A stretch of DNA of 64,000 nucleotides from Garcia nutans (GCA_947685225.1 CANTUV010000031.1:67871001-67935000), one strand, 5' to 3'; positions 43,164-56,634 are shown, counted from the first letter of the stretch. Notes: generated by a model from the sequence alone, not told the origin. Translations and numbers: made by a program.

Positions 43164-46100
43164 TTAATTCATAGTAGTTCCATCAATCATTCCTAAATTA
43201 AGTTTAATGAAGTTAAGCCTATCTTCATTCAAAGGTTTTGTAAAGATATCAGCAAGTTGATTATGTGTATCTATAAACTTTAGGACTATATTCTGATTTT
43301 GTACATTTTCTCTCAAGAAATGATGTCTAATATCTATATGTTTGGATCTAGAGTGTTGGATAGGATTTTTAGACAAGTTTATTGCACTAGTGTTGTCACA
43401 TTGAATGGAGATATTATTAAATACTTTTCCATAGTTAAGCAATTGTTGTTTCATCCATAATATTTGTGCGCAACAAAAACATGCTGCAACATATTCGGCT
43501 TCTGTTATAGATAAAGCAACCGATGCTTGTTTCTTACTATGCCAAGAAACTATACAATTACCAAGAAAGTGACATGCACCTGTTGTGCTCTTCCTATCTA
43601 AGATACTACCAGTATAATCTGCATCTGAAAAGCCTATGATATGAAATGATGTGTTTTTAGGATACCAAAGTCCTAAATGCATTGTACCACTTAAATATTT
43701 CAAAATTCTCTTAGTAGCATTCAAGTGTGATTCTTTAGGACAAGTTTGAAATCTAGCACAAAGACATACACCATACATTATATCAGGTCTAGAAGCGGTT
43801 AAGTAAAGTAGTGATCCGATAATACCTCGATATTTCTTTTCATCTACTGCTTTACCATTTTCATCTTTACCCAATTTCAAGGATGTGCTCGTAGGAGTTT
43901 TGCTAGTTTTGCAGCCATCCATTCCAAACTTCTTGATAAGTTCTTTAATATATTTGGATTGGTTGATGAAGATCCCATCTTCACATTGCTTGATTTGTAG
44001 TCCAAGGAAGAACTTGAGTTCACCCATCATGCTCATTTCAAATTCCCTAGTCATACAACAAGCAAATTCTTTGCACAAGGCTTCATTAGTAGCTCCAAAT
44101 ATTATGTCATCCACATAAATTTGTACAATCAAAATGTTATGCTTGTCCTTTTTAACAAAGAGAGTTGTATCTACTTTTCCTTTTGAAAAACCATTTTCAA
44201 GCAAATATGCACTTAGTTTATCATACCATGCTCTTGGTGCTTGTTTCAATCCATATAAAGCTTTGGTAAGTTTGAAAACATGATTAGGAAATTTGTAGTT
44301 TTCAAAACCAGGAGGTTGTTCTACATAAACTTCTTTGCTTATAAGACCGTTTAGAAATGCACTTTTAACATCCATTTGAAAGAGTTTAAAGTTCATGTGA
44401 CATGCAAAAGCAAGTAATATCCTAATAGCTTCTAATCTAGCTACAAGAGCAAAAGTTTCATCATAGTCAATACCTTCTTCTTGATTATATCCTTTGGCTA
44501 CCAACCTTGCTTTATTCCTAATGATGTGACCGTTTTCATCAAGCTTATTCCTATAGACCCATTTGCATCTTATGATAGAGTGATCTGTAGGTCTAGGAGT
44601 GAGTTGCCAAACATTATTTCTTTCAAATTGATTAAGTTCATCTTGCATTGCAGTTATCCAACTTTCATCATTTAAAGCCTCCTCAATGGTCTTTGGCTCT
44701 ATTTGAGAAACAAAAGCAAAATTAACATCTATATGACTAATTTTAGATCTAGTGAGTACTCCCTTAGATGTTTCACCAATGATGAGTTCCTTAGGATGAT
44801 CTTTCTTGTATTGCCAATCCATAGGTAGATCTTGAGTCTTTTCTTCAAGTTCATGCTGATTAATCTTTGGAGCATCAATAGTTTCATGAGGTTCAAGAGT
44901 ACCTGCAGGGTCATTGAAAGTACTACCTTTCTTTTGATTAAGTTTAGATGATTCATCAAATATAACATGCATTGTTTGTTCAACAACTAGAGTTTTCATG
45001 TTAAATACTCTATATGCTTTGCTATATGATGAGTATCCTAGGAATATGCCTTCATCTGATTTCGATGAAAATTTTCCAAGATTTTCCTTGGTGTTCAATA
45101 TGAAGCATTTGCATCCAAATACTCTAAAATATCCAATTTTGGGAATTCTTCCATTCCATAGCTCATAAGAAGTTTTATTAGTTAAATGTCTTTTGTAAAC
45201 ATGATTTGTAATGTAAAAAGCTGTATTAATGGCTTCCGCCCAAAAATAAGATGGTAAATCATATTCATTGAGCATTGTTCTAGCCATTTCAATTAAAGTT
45301 CTATTTTTCCTTTCAACTACACCATTTTGTTGTGGAGTTCTAGGAGCAGAAAAATTATGTGAAATGCCAAGTTCATTACAAAAACTTTCAAAATTTTCAT
45401 TCTCAAATTCTTTGCCATGATCACTTCTAATAGATGTGATCACATATCCTTTTTCATTTTGAACTCTTCTTGCAAACATTTTGAAGTAATTAAAAGCTTC
45501 ATTCTTTTGAGCTAAGAAATTAACCCATGTGAATCTAGAGTAATCATCAACAAGAACAAATGCATATAATTTGCCTCCTAAGCTAGTAACTCTATTTGGT
45601 CCAAACAAGTCCAAATGAATGAGCTCTAAAGGTCTAGAGGTACTTATAACATTCTTTGATTTAAATAAACTCTTATGTTGCTTACCATGTTGACAAGGTT
45701 GACAAATTCTATCTTTATCATATTTTATCTTAGGGAGACCATCAACTAGGTTTTCATTACAAATATATTTTAATTGATCCATACCAGCATGTCCTAGTCT
45801 TCTATGCCATAACCATGCATCATTATTAGTAGACATTAGACATTTGAATGCATGATTTGAATGTATGTTGATATTATAAGTGTTGTTTGTCCTAGTACCC
45901 TTAAATATGATAACACCATTTGAATTTGTGATTTTGCATTCTTTGGAATCAAAATTAACAAGGTATGATTTATCACATAGTTGACTAACACTTAGCAAAT
46001 TATGTTTCAACCCATCAACAAGCCATACATCTTCTATTAAATCTTTACCAATTAAACCAATGGAGCCAACACCAATAATTTTACCTTTAGCATTATTTTC

Positions 46101-46187
46101 AAAAGTTACATTACCTCCATGTTTGTAGGTAATATTTGCAAAGAGCTTTGCATTCCCGGTCATATGCCTTGAGCACCCACTATCCAC
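43164..46187 (-). pseudogene. Copia pol: protease tail, integrase, reverse transcriptase, RNase H
   Basis: Uninterrupted 1007-codon frame. Order is that of Ty1-copia: protease active-site string DSGCSRHMTG (residues 2-11), pre-integrase HHCC finger (HRRLGH... CQPCQHGKQH, about 128-170), integrase core with D193 (LIHLDLFGP), D256 and E292 (35-residue spacing, intact), RT with QMDVKSAFLNG and the YVDDIIFG active site (about 690), RNase H with SDADYTGS..DRKSTTG and AEYVAACF, and the end motif ADIFTKPL. It stops at 43164. It begins at the protease without its own ATG, because gag and the linker upstream (46188-47008) are broken by stops. Enzyme motifs look intact, but a full Gag-Pol cannot be made from this copy. 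Confidence 0.92.
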
Positions 46188-46456
46188 TGGCCATGTGCTT
46201 TCGTTGATAGTAGATTTTAGGCATACCTACAAGACAATTGTGGTCATCTTCTCTTAGGTACCCACATGAAGTTGGGTACTTGATGGTTAGTAATAAAGGT
46301 GTCTTCTAACTTGAGATGAGCCTTTCTTATATGATAGAAAAAACTTTTATGTCCAAGCTTCATGCAATATGTGCATTTCCATGGTATTTTATATTTCTGC
46401 ATTTCTCTTTTTGTATTCCAAGTATTATGCGTACAGCTACAAATATGTGATTGCTT

Positions 46457-46861
46457 TTATGCAAGTTTAGTGTACAGAAATGCATGATTACTTTTAGCTT
46501 TAATTCCTAGTGAACCATAAGAAGTTCTTTTGGTACTTTTAGACTTGGTGCGAGCATCTTTGTTCTTTACAATATCAAAATTAGAAATTTTAGTTGTAGA
46601 TGCTTTTACAAATATTGGTTTGCTTGGTGTAATGTTGGTTGAGCCATTGAATCCTAATCCATATTTTAAGGAGGGTGATCTTTGGTTACCAATTAATGTG
46701 TCTAAAGCTTCCTTTCCTTTATGAAATCTTGAAATTGATTCTTTTAGTTCTTTTAGTTCATGCTTCAAAATTTCATTTTCTTTAATAATTTTTTCTAAGT
46801 CATGTGAGTTTTTATTTAACTCTTCTATTGAATTCATCAAGTGTTCATTTGAGGTTTTCAA
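46457..46861 (-). pseudogene. Copia gag-pol linker fragment
   Basis: Coiled-coil-rich piece (LMNSIEELNKNSHDLEKIIK, NEILKHELKELKESISRF) followed by SLKYGLGFNGS, the conserved linker between gag and protease in SIRE-type elements. Downstream, at 46188-46456, decayed sequence still shows a short-knuckle region and a WVPK string in another frame. Confidence 0.7.
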
Positions 46862-47008
46862 TTATAAGGTAGAGTTCTTTAAGCATATAAAATCCTTTTA
46901 TAGCTTAGAGTTTTTTTCTTTATAAAGCATCATTTTAGAAAAATATTTTTCTATTTTAAAGTTCATGTGCTCAATCAAATCACTATCATCTAGATCATCA
47001 ATATCATC

Positions 47009-47931
47009 CTATGCTACTAGATCAAATGATTGAGTACTTACCTCATTGGAGTCATCTTTAATAGCCATGAGACATAGGTTTGCAATTCCTTCTTCTTCTT
47101 CTTCACTTGAAGAGGAATCATCCCATGTGGCTTTGAGAGACTTTTTCTTTTCTTTGTCCCATTTCCTTTTATTCTTTACTTTGAAGCAATCCGATTTAAT
47201 GTGACCAGTTTTTCCACATTCATAGCACTTTACCTCATTTTTCTTTTCTTTATCTTTGAAGGAGAATTTAGGAAGAGTACCTTTATTTGCTTCTAATCTT
47301 TTCTTCCTTTTCCATTCATTTATTCTTTTTGAGAACATTGCCATTTCATCTTCATCATCAGTACCTTCGTTGCTTGAGCTCTCAACTTCTTTGATTGCTT
47401 TGAGCGCAATTGGTTTTCTCTTTTCTTTTTCACCTTGATCTTCTTCTTTTTCACTGTGTAGCTCAAATGTGAGTAGTTTTCCAACAAGCTCATTGGTTCT
47501 TAATGTGCTAAGATCATGAGCTTCTTCGATGGATGATACTTTTGATTCAAAGTTCTTTCTAGCTCTTAGGGCTCTCAAGATTTTACTGTTTACATCACCT
47601 TGATCATATACCTTGCCATACTTCTTTAGTTCATTGACAATAGCAAGCAAGCGATTGGTCATGTCGGTGACGTTTTCATTTGATTTCATCTTGAATAGCT
47701 CATACTCATGAACATGCATTTGTTTCTTGGTGAATCTCACTTGAGTCGTACCTTCATGGTAGTTTTCAAGTGTCCTCCAAATGCAATGTGCACAAGTTAA
47801 ATGTTGAACTCTTCCACCTTCTTCTCTTGAAATGGAATTCATTAAGATGGAAGCGGCTCTATTTTTCTTGAATTGATCTTTGACATTGATAGTTGACCAT
47901 TGTGCTTTAGGAAGAGGAACTTGGACACCAT
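47009..47931 (-). pseudogene. Copia gag
   Basis: Capsid-type gag of SIRE copia: a UBN2-like domain (CIWRTLENYHEGTTQVRFTK, MTNRLLAIVNELKKYGK, KILRALRARKNFESKV), an acidic stretch, then the CCHC knuckle CYECGKTGHIKSDC and a Ser/Glu tail. It is cut near its N-terminus at 47931/47932 by Tekay-2; the first codons left are NGVQVPLP-like. The apparent extension beyond 47931 is Tekay LTR read by chance. The flanking 5 bases ACCAT (47927-47931) are the expected target duplication of Tekay-2. Confidence 0.8.
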
Positions 47932-48349
47932 TGTAACACCCCCCCACACTCGGTACAAGTACACTACAACCACCACAATGTAATATACGTGTACTGAACA
48001 TAGGGATGCTACGGTTTTCTCTAACAATCAAATTATTTCAAAAGATACCATAATCTTTATTATTATACGTGATAGAAAATAAGTAATTAACTTGTAACAT
48101 AAAAACAAAATAGACATAAATACTTTTACTTAATACGCAACGGAATTTATAAAATAATTACATATATGAAAACATTTAAATCCATATTTACAAATATACA
48201 TATATTCACATTATAAACAATACTTTAGGAAATATAAAGAAGTTATACATGATTGGCAGCTCTTCTCTGATCTTTAAGTCCCAAAATAAACTCTTTAATG
48301 TCTACTCTCACTCGGTCTCGAAGAACTCTCGGGTTCAACTCTGTTACCT

Positions 48350-48386
48350 GCGCGATCAACACTATCGCGCTAAGCCAACGGCTTAG
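48350..48386. other. Double hairpin in L4
   Basis: GCGCGAT-CAACACT-ATCGCGC and CTAAGCC-AAC-GGCTTAG. Both stems equal those of L3, while the first loop differs completely. Confidence 0.85.
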
Positions 48387-49204
48387 TAATATAAAGTATG
48401 CTAGCATTATGCTTTAGTACAATGCAATGTCACACATTTTAATACTTAAATCAATATCATAGATGAAAGGCTAACAACATACCTTTATATTTCATAAACC
48501 ACATATATAAACATATCACATTTCAATATCCTTCCATATATCCCATTAGTCAATCATTTTATCATTCATGAATCACATTAAACAAAGACAAGCATGGGCC
48601 CAAGACACACTAATATGCCATTCAACTTTCAGAGTTAATGCTTTGGTTTTGTTATCACATTTATCATTATTATAAACCCAACTAGGCTTCAAGGATTTAA
48701 GTTCAACCAAGCTTCAAGGGGAACAAAGCATGCTAAGTATCAACCCAACTTGGCTTCAAGAACCAACCCAACCTAGCTTCAAGGGTTGTAACATCTCAAT
48801 TAGGCTTCAAGGATCAAATCCAACCTAACTTCAAGAGAATGTTACCAATAGGCATGCCACCAATAACAAAACTCTGAAAATGAATAACACATTAGACACA
48901 CAATTCATTTATTATTTCATTCTCAAATCTCATCATCAATTAGGCAAACATGCCTTATGTTCTTCCAATAGAATCATCATAGCCAAACACAATGGCTTCA
49001 TATCATTTCATATCTCAACTCATATTATACATATAGCATCATTAGTATAACATTTCAAATTACATTATTCATATAACACATTACCATTCACAAGACTCAC
49101 AATGCATATTACATAACCTTGTTCATATAGTATCATATGCATTATCAAATGGAAGTTCAATCTCAATCATGTAAGAAGAACAAAAACCAAACACAGTAGC
49201 CAAC

Positions 49205-49400
49205 ACACTCAAGGGACACGGCCAAGCTTGTGGCCGTGTCTCTCAAAACAAATTGGCAGTGGCAGACATGGGCAAGGGACACGGCCGTGTCTCTCCAAAA
49301 ATCATCCAACACGGCCACATTTTTCTTAGACTTGGCCGTGTCTCCAAAATTGTATAGGTTGGCCGTGTCTCTTCCTTGGTTTTGGCCGTGTCTCTCATGT
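49205..49400. repeat. GGCCGTGTC palindromic array in L4
   Basis: Seven GGCCGTGTC and related ACACGGCC elements, including a perfect GACACGGCCGTGTC at about 49275. Confidence 0.8.
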
Positions 49401-50098
49401 ATAAAACCCTAAAACCAAACATCACTCTTAACTTATCATCTTCAAACAAAGACCAACATCAATTCAACCTTTTTAACTTATAATCAATCTCAACACTTAT
49501 AAACTCATCTCAACCACACCTATTCATAATCTCAACACATCACAATCCACCTCAAACATAACTTCAAAAATAACAAAGATAAATAAGAAAGCACTTACCT
49601 TAAATGAAGAAATTTCACAAATCTCCAACCAAATCCTTTGATTCCTCCTTCAATTTGATTCTAGCATCAAGAACACCTCTCTTGCTCTCTCCTCTCTTGA
49701 ATAGCCGGCACACAAAGAAGAAGAAAAGAAAAAAAATCAACAAGTCAAACTTCTCTTCTTCTTTAAATGTCCACCAAGCAATTCTAACAAAGCAATTACC
49801 TAAATGCCCTCATCCAATTAACTTAACCTTTGTCACTTATATGCCCATTTAAGTAATTTCACATATCACAAATAAATATCCTCTTCCATTGACCATCCCT
49901 TTTGACTAATGTATATGTTATATATATAACCATCTACCCAACATATACACTTTCTCTCTACACATTACTTTCCTTTTTAAACAATACATAAACATTCTCT
50001 TTTCAATTTCTTTTCTCTTTCAAATCAACATATACATTCAATCCAATTAAAACAACAATAATATTCAAAACTTCTAGGGCATACATTGGGATATTACA

Positions 50099-50117
50099 AT
50101 TCTCCCCCTCTAAAAAG
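50099..50117 (-). other. Polypurine tract of Tekay-2
   Basis: Minus strand TTTTTAGAGGGGGAGAAT directly before the LTR. Confidence 0.85.
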
Positions 50118-50144
50118 AAATTTCATCCTCGAAATTACCTGATA

Positions 50145-52058
50145 TCAAGTCTGGAATAGTTGAGGATATTGATCTCGCATTGTTTGCTCACTCTCCCAAG
50201 TTGCCTCTTCTCTCCCATGATTCTTCCACAAAATCTTCACAAGTGGCACTTTCTTATTCCTCAATTCTTTCACTTCACATGCCAAAACAGCAACTGGCTC
50301 TTCCTCAAATGTCAGATCCGGACTCACTTCGATAGATTCAATTGGCAACACATGAGATGGATCCGACCTGTATCTCCTCAACATAGAAACATGGAATACA
50401 TTATAGATCCTCTCTAACTCAGGTGGCAAAGCAAGCCGATAAGCAACTGGCCCAACTCTTTCCAAAACTTCATACGGTCCAATGAAGCGAGGACTCAATT
50501 TCCCTTTTCGCCCAAACCTCAAGATCTTTTTCCAAGGAGACACCTTCAAAAATACTTTATCTCCCACATTATATTCAATGTCTCTCCTTTTCAAATCTGA
50601 ATAAGATTTTTGTCGGTCTGAAGCTGTTTTCAACCTCTCTCGAATTATTTTCACTTTCTCTTCAGTTTCTTTGACCAAATCAAGACCAATTAACTTATCT
50701 TCTCCAAGCTCATTCCAACATACAGGTGTTCTACACCGTCTACCATACAATGCCTCGAATGGGGCCATACCAATGCTAGATTGATGACTGTTGTTGTAAG
50801 CAAATTCAACAAGTGGTAAGAATCCATCCCAACTTCCAGAGAAATCAATGACACAGCTTCTCAACATGTCCTCGATAATCTGTATCACCCTCTCGGACTG
50901 TCCATCTGTCTGCGGATGGAAAGCAGTACTGAAATGCAATCGAGAACCCAATGCACCATGTAAACTCTTCCAAAACCTTGAAGTAAACCTGGGGTCTCTG
51001 TCAGACACTATAGAAGTTGGGACACCATGCAGCTTCACAATCTCATGAATATACAGCTCAGCTAACCTCTCCAAAGAGTAATCCATCCGAACCGGAAGAA
51101 AATGAGCTGTCTTAGTCAACCTGTCAACAATCACCCAAATAGCATCATGCTTTCTTTGTGTCAATGGTAGACCAGATACAAAATCCATGGTTACTCTATT
51201 CCATTTCCATTCAGGTACTGCTAAAGGTTGAAGTAACCCTGTTGGAACTTGATGCTCAGCTTTTACCCTCTGACATGTGAGACATTTGGATACAAAATCT
51301 GCAATATCTCTCTTCATACCAGACCACCAATAATACTGGCTCAAATCATGATACATCTTTGTATTGCCCGGATGCATAGCAAATACTGACTGATGTGCTT
51401 CTTCTAAAATGATTCTTCTCAAATTAGTATTATCAGGTACACACAATCTGTTCTTAAACCAAAGACTCCCATCATTTCTCACAATGAAATCTCGACTCTT
51501 TCCATTCTGGCAATCTGAAACAATCTTCTGAATCTTCTCATTAGCCAATTGAGCCTCTCTAATCTGATCCAACAATACTAGTTTCAATTGCAACTGTGCC
51601 AACAATGCACCATCATCACAAGATACAAAACTGGCATGCAACGCTCTCAACTCAACAAGCAACGAGAGCGAGTAAGCAGTCAAACCTGCTAAAGACTTCC
51701 GACTTAAGGCATCAGCCACAACATTTGCTTTACCAGGATGATAATCAATCAAACAGTCATAGTCTTTAATCAATTCCAACCATCTCCTCTGTCGAAGATT
51801 AAGCTCTTTTTGGACACCCAAATATTTCAAACTCTTACGATCAGTATAGATAAAACACTTCTCCCCATACAAATAGTGTCGCCAAATCTTCAATGCAAAC
51901 ACAATGGCTGCCAACTCTAAATCATGGGTCGGATAATTGAGTTCATGCGGTTTCAACTGTCGAGAAGCATAAGCTATCACCTTACCTTCTTGCATCAGAA
52001 CACAAGCCAAACCATTATGTGAAGCATCACTGTAAATCACATATGGTTTGCTTTCCAC
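50145..52058 (-). pseudogene. Tekay-2 RNase H and integrase with chromodomain
   Basis: 637-codon open frame: RNase H (YVIYSDASHNGLACVL to ADALSRKSLAG), a linker, the full integrase HHCC finger (HQSVFAMHPGNTKMYHDL ... CLTCQRVK), core D, D, E (TMDFVSGLP, SDRDPRFTSRFW, QTDGQSERVIQ), GPYEVLERVGPVAYRL, and the chromodomain segment VKILWKNHGREEATWE. It is in the same frame as 52080-53589 and separated only by one TAA at 52080-52082, where Tekay-1 has CAA. Integrase looks fully conserved. Confidence 0.92.
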
Positions 52059-52079
52059 AGGTAAGGTAAGAACAAGCGC

Positions 52080-53589
52080 TTAAGTTAACATCTCTCTCAA
52101 CTGCTCAAAGCTAGCCTGACACTGATCTGTCCACACAAATCTAACTCCCTTCCGAAGTAATCTGGTAAGTGGAGTAGCTATCAAAGAAAATCCTTTCACA
52201 AACCGTCGGTAATAGCCTGCCAAACCCAGAAAACTTCTAACTTCAGTCACAGACTTTGGTGGACTCCAATTCAGAATAGCTTCAACTTTACTCGGATCAA
52301 CTCTAATACCTTCTGCTGAAACTATGTGACCAAGAAAAGTAACTTGGTCAAGCCAAAACTCACACTTCGATAGTTTAGCAAACAATTGCTTCTCTCTCAA
52401 AATCTGCAGCACAATCCGCAGATGCTTGTCATGCTCCTCCTCATTACGCGAATACACCAAAATGTCATCAATAAAGACCACTACAAACTGATCCAGATAG
52501 GGCCTAAACACCCTATTCATCAAGTCCATAAAAATTGCAGGTGCATTCGTCAAACCAAAAGGCATAACTAGAAACTCATAATGCCCATATCTCGTACGAA
52601 AGGCTGTCTTAGGAATATCCTCAGCTCTGACCCTTAACTGATGGTACCCTGATCTCAAATCAATTTTAGAAAACACTGCTGCACCCTTCAATTGATCAAA
52701 GAGATCATCAATTCTAGGCAAAGGATATTTATTTTTAATAGTCACTTTGTTCAATTGCCTATAATTGATACACAATCTCATAGTACCATCCTTCTTCTTC
52801 ACAAACAGAACAGGAGCTCTCCACGGTGAAACACTAGGGCGAACAAACCCTTTATCCAACAACTCCTGCAATAGCACTTTCAGTTCTCTCAGTTCAGCAG
52901 GTGCCATTCTATAAGGAGTAATAGAGGTAGGAGTGGTACCAGGTAATAATTCAATACCAAACTCCACCTCTCTCTCTGGAGGCAGCCCCGGCAACTCCTC
53001 TGGAAACACATCTGGGAACTCTGCAACTGTGGGTATATCATCAAGTTGAGAACCCTTTACTCTAGTATCCACAACATAAGCAAGGTAAGCATCACACCCT
53101 TTTCTAATCAATCTCCTAGCTGCAACAGCTGAAACAAACAAGGATGCTAGCTGTCCCTGCTCATTAGATACTAACACCTCTCTACCATCGCTGGTTCTTA
53201 AAGTAACAATTTTCTTTTTACAATCTACCACAGCTCCATGTCTAGATAACCAGTCCATGCCTAGGATCACATCATATTCCTTAAAAGGCATCTCAATTAA
53301 ATCTCCAAGAAACTCCTCACCTTGCACCATTACTGCACTATCTCGGTGCACCTTACTAACAATCACACTATGCCCTAAAGGATTTGTCACCAATACATCA
53401 AATTCTAGGGATTCAGCATGCACATCAGACACAGGCAAAACAGATGCACTAATATATGAATGTGTGGAACTCGGAACAATCAAAGCAAGTACTGATATAC
53501 CAAATAAAGAAAAAGTACCAGCTATGACTGCCGAAGCATCTGGTTGCCTCTGCATCACATAAATCCTCTGAGAAGATCCAGCCTCCTCT
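52080..53589 (-). pseudogene. Tekay-2 protease and reverse transcriptase
   Basis: Protease (active site reads LIVPSSTHSYI: the catalytic Asp-Ser/Thr-Gly is not kept, so protease is probably dead) followed by RT with YPLPRIDDLFDQLKGA, FIDDILVYS and FLGLAGYYRRF, ending at TAA 52080-52082 in the connection domain. The upstream end is at 53589, where N interrupts the gag-protease linker (EAGSSQRIYVMQRQPD). One RT-core residue differs from Tekay-1 (CINYRQ for CIDYRQ). Confidence 0.9.
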
Positions 53590-56109
53590 TGTAACATCCC
53601 AAATCCCAGATTGGTAAGAAATAGACATAACCTATAACTTGAGCTCGAATTTCATCCAAGTTAATGACAAAATTAGAGAGTCTCAAAGAATACTTAATTG
53701 TTTATTTGTGTCTTAGATAGATGTATAACTTGAAATTACTCAATTCAGAGTTGTACAGAATAAGATATGATGGATTTAGTAGACAATGTGCAAGCTGCCT
53801 CAGGACAGCATAGTAGGCTTGACTTCGAAGGACAGTCAAAAATCAGATATAACTCGGATAGACCTGATATTTTGACACAATGTAACCCCGGATGTCTAGT
53901 TTCAGTGGGAATAAGAATTACTTAATTTGGAGTTGTGAGTAAAAAGATATTAATAAAGAAAGACAGCAAGGTCAGGAAGGGATATCAAAAGGACCTAAGT
54001 GAAAATTTCTCAAAAGTTAGGGGTAACTATGTAAACTTAAAAATTAAGAGTCGGAAGTTCTTAATAGTGCCCATATCCAACCCCGGAAGAATATTCTAGA
54101 GATTAATCGGGTCGCAATGACGTATAACGATTTTTCCAGGAAATGTCTCGTTAAAGAAAAACGAAGACATTTTGACTAGGGGCATTTTGGTCATTATCAA
54201 TTAAAGTTATACATGAATTTAAAGTAGGAAATAAAAAAATGAGTACGTAGAGGATGACAAGGGGTGATATATGAAACAATCGTCAGTAGAAACGGAGCCG
54301 GAAGAAAACCCGAGCAAGGAAAGGACCTAAAGGGAATTTTGTAAAAAGTTGAGGGCTTATCGGTAATTTTTTAAAATGACTTGGAAACCTAAAATAGACC
54401 TTATAAATAGAAAGTAGAGGTCGAGAGGATCAAAACTATATGTAGTATGACTCGTGAAACTGTACGGTTTAAAAGATATGATCGATTAATCGCCGGAACG
54501 TAAAGTGGGCTCGGTATCGTGTCGGGACCGGATGGGTAACCCGGGACAACTTTATGATATCCTATGGGAAGAGGGACAAGTGGAAAGAAGTAAAGGAAAA
54601 AGAAAACTATAAAAATCTAATGTTGGCCAATCAAAAGCAACCATTTAGCATGTGTAATAAATGAAGAAAGAGAAAGGTGACAAGTGGTCTTAAAGGGTTT
54701 AACCAACACATAAGGTGATCATCATTTCTTTTGTATATAAATATATGTGATATGAAGAACCAATTTCTCTCTTTTCCACTTGCAAATTTCGGCCAACAAA
54801 GGGAAACACCAAAGGACTTCCAAGTTTCTTCAAATTTGATTTTTAAGGTAAGTTTTTAAGGTTTTCTAGTAAGTAGACTTTGATTTTAGTATTAATTTTA
54901 GGTAGTTATATATTTATTAGAAGATTGGAAATTAGAGTCTTTATGTGGAATTGGAAAAATATTAAGTAAGTGAGGAGATTAATTGATTAAATGGAAGAAT
55001 CAAGATGTATAAAGATTAATAAGGTTGGATTAGGGTTTCGGTTAGAAAAGAAATGGAGGATAACTTATTATTTTGAATTTCTAAGGTTTATGTTGTATCT
55101 TGAATTGATTGAAGGAGAAATAAAGAATTAAAGAAGGAGAAGAAGGAAAACCTAAGAGGAGTTAAAGAAATAAGGTTTGGTACTTTACCTTTGAATAATT
55201 ACTTTTGATTTGGTGCTTTACCATAAAAGAAACTCTATTTGCTTACAAACTTTGGTTTATGGAAGTTTTGAAGTTGATGTTTAAATATATTGATTAAGTT
55301 TAAATTAAATATTTGAGTTATGTTCTTGTTTTCTTATGGCAATTGGGTTGTTAAATTTAATTGAAACCAAATGTTTTGAGAAAATTTGGCAAGTTGATTT
55401 GGTAAGTTGTTTGGACTTTAATTAGTTTGATTTGAGTTAAACATGCAAAAAATGTTAAAAGGAAGTGTTTAATCTTCACTTTACTATTAAAGAAGCCTTA
55501 ATATTGATTTGCAAAAGAAAAATAAACTATCCTATGCATTTCAAATGTTTGGGCTGAAATGGTCCCAAAGTGACAGCTTCTGGACTATTTTTATGGCAAT
55601 TGTTTGGGGCAGAAAACGAATGAATTTTTCAACGAAATTTTACATGCAATTAGTCAACATATGAAATAAGTTTTCTGTAAAATTTCAGCAAAAAATAAGA
55701 TCATTTACGTGGTCAAATGCATAACTGAAGTGGACTAAAATCTTGACGAAAACCCAGATTTTACTATTCATTTGGTCATGCCATTTTGCGTTGCCGATTT
55801 TATGTGCCGCGACACTATTCATTTGGGTCAATTTGTGATCTTTTGATAAGTGCTTTGAAATTTTTGATATGTTTATTGTGGATGTTAAATATGTGAAAAA
55901 GGGTAATGGTTTGACTAAAGAATGTGGTGCGCGGCGTAAATGGCAAAACGCGGTGGGAATTTAAAATGATTTCTCGAGTCATTCTAAATTAAGTTTTGAG
56001 ACTTAAAGTGAATTATTTTAACCTTTTTGCTCTACTGGATAGTTGGGAGTGGTAGATAAGGGTATGGTGCACTATACTAACTTATGCAGTACTGCCACTT
56101 ATTGTGATC

Positions 56110-56352
56110 GATACGCCCCGGCGGTTACCTTCGGGTATAGGCCGTGGAGCGGAGATGTTGTGAAATTGGGATTGGAACGCCCCGGCGGTTACCTTCGGGT
56201 ATAGGCGTGGAGCGGAGATGTTGTGAAATTGTGATTGGAATGCTCCTGCGGTTACCTACGGGTATAGGCTGTAGAGCGAAATTGGTTATAAACAGGATGG
56301 GGAGGCCCATTCCTGTGATCTGATATCGGTGGTGAGGGCCACCTATGTTACA
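56110..56352 (+). repeat. 64-bp tandem repeat and hairpins in the N LTR
   Basis: About 2.6 copies of a unit with GCCCCGGCGGTTACCTTCGG and TATAGGC-GTGGAGCG, followed by hairpins ATGGG-GAGG-CCCAT, GGTGG-TGAGGG-CCACC and CAGTGGG-GAGG-CCCACTG. The 3' LTR is cut just before this block. Confidence 0.85.
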
Positions 56353-56616
56353 GTGGGGAGGCCCACTGCCTTATCACTATGGTTCCCTATATACCAGTAG
56401 AGCTAAAGCTAGAGCCTGATCCAAAGTCTTGTTTCTTTTAAACCACGTAATGCAAAATGAGTTTGAATTATGGTTTTTACATTTGTTGGAAGCATATTTA
56501 CACTGAATGTACAGAAAATTCCATTGGTTTAAGGTTGGTTGATTTATGATTTAATTATTTCATTTTGTTTCAAAGGCTTTCATGTTTTACTTATATTTTC
56601 ATCGGTAAAGTACCCA

Positions 56617-56634
56617 CTGAGCGACAATGCTCGG
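56617..56634. other. Conserved-position hairpin in the N LTR
   Basis: CTGAGC-GACAAT-GCTCGG (one G-T pair) preceded by TACCCA, a likely counterpart of the CTAAGCC hairpin of the Tekay LTRs. Confidence 0.5.

Larger units (their letters stand above)
39960..47931 (-). mobile_element. SIRE/Maximus-type Ty1-copia element, 3' part
   Basis: Minus-strand copia in the T2 LTR: 3' LTR (39960-41344), polypurine tract, extra env-like ORF, pol, gag up to 47931, where Tekay-2 is inserted. SIRE-type features are the extra ORF between pol and the 3' LTR, several spare polypurine tracts and a TATAGTGGTTCGG block in the LTR. The 5' LTR and PBS are beyond the window. Confidence 0.85.
47932..50098 (-). mobile_element. 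3' LTR of Tekay-2 (L4)
   Basis: 2167 bp, plus-strand ends TGTAACACCCC and GGGATATTACA, with hairpin pair 48350-48386 and a shorter palindromic array (49205-49400) of GGACACGGCC...GGCCGTGTC. Confidence 0.9.
47932..53589 (-). mobile_element. Tekay-2: chromovirus nested in copia gag, 3' part
   Basis: 3' LTR L4 (47932-50098), polypurine tract, integrase, RNase H, RT and protease up to 53589, where element N is inserted. Gag, PBS and 5' LTR are beyond the window. The pol carries one nonsense codon and otherwise all family motifs, so it is better kept than Tekay-1. Confidence 0.9.
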
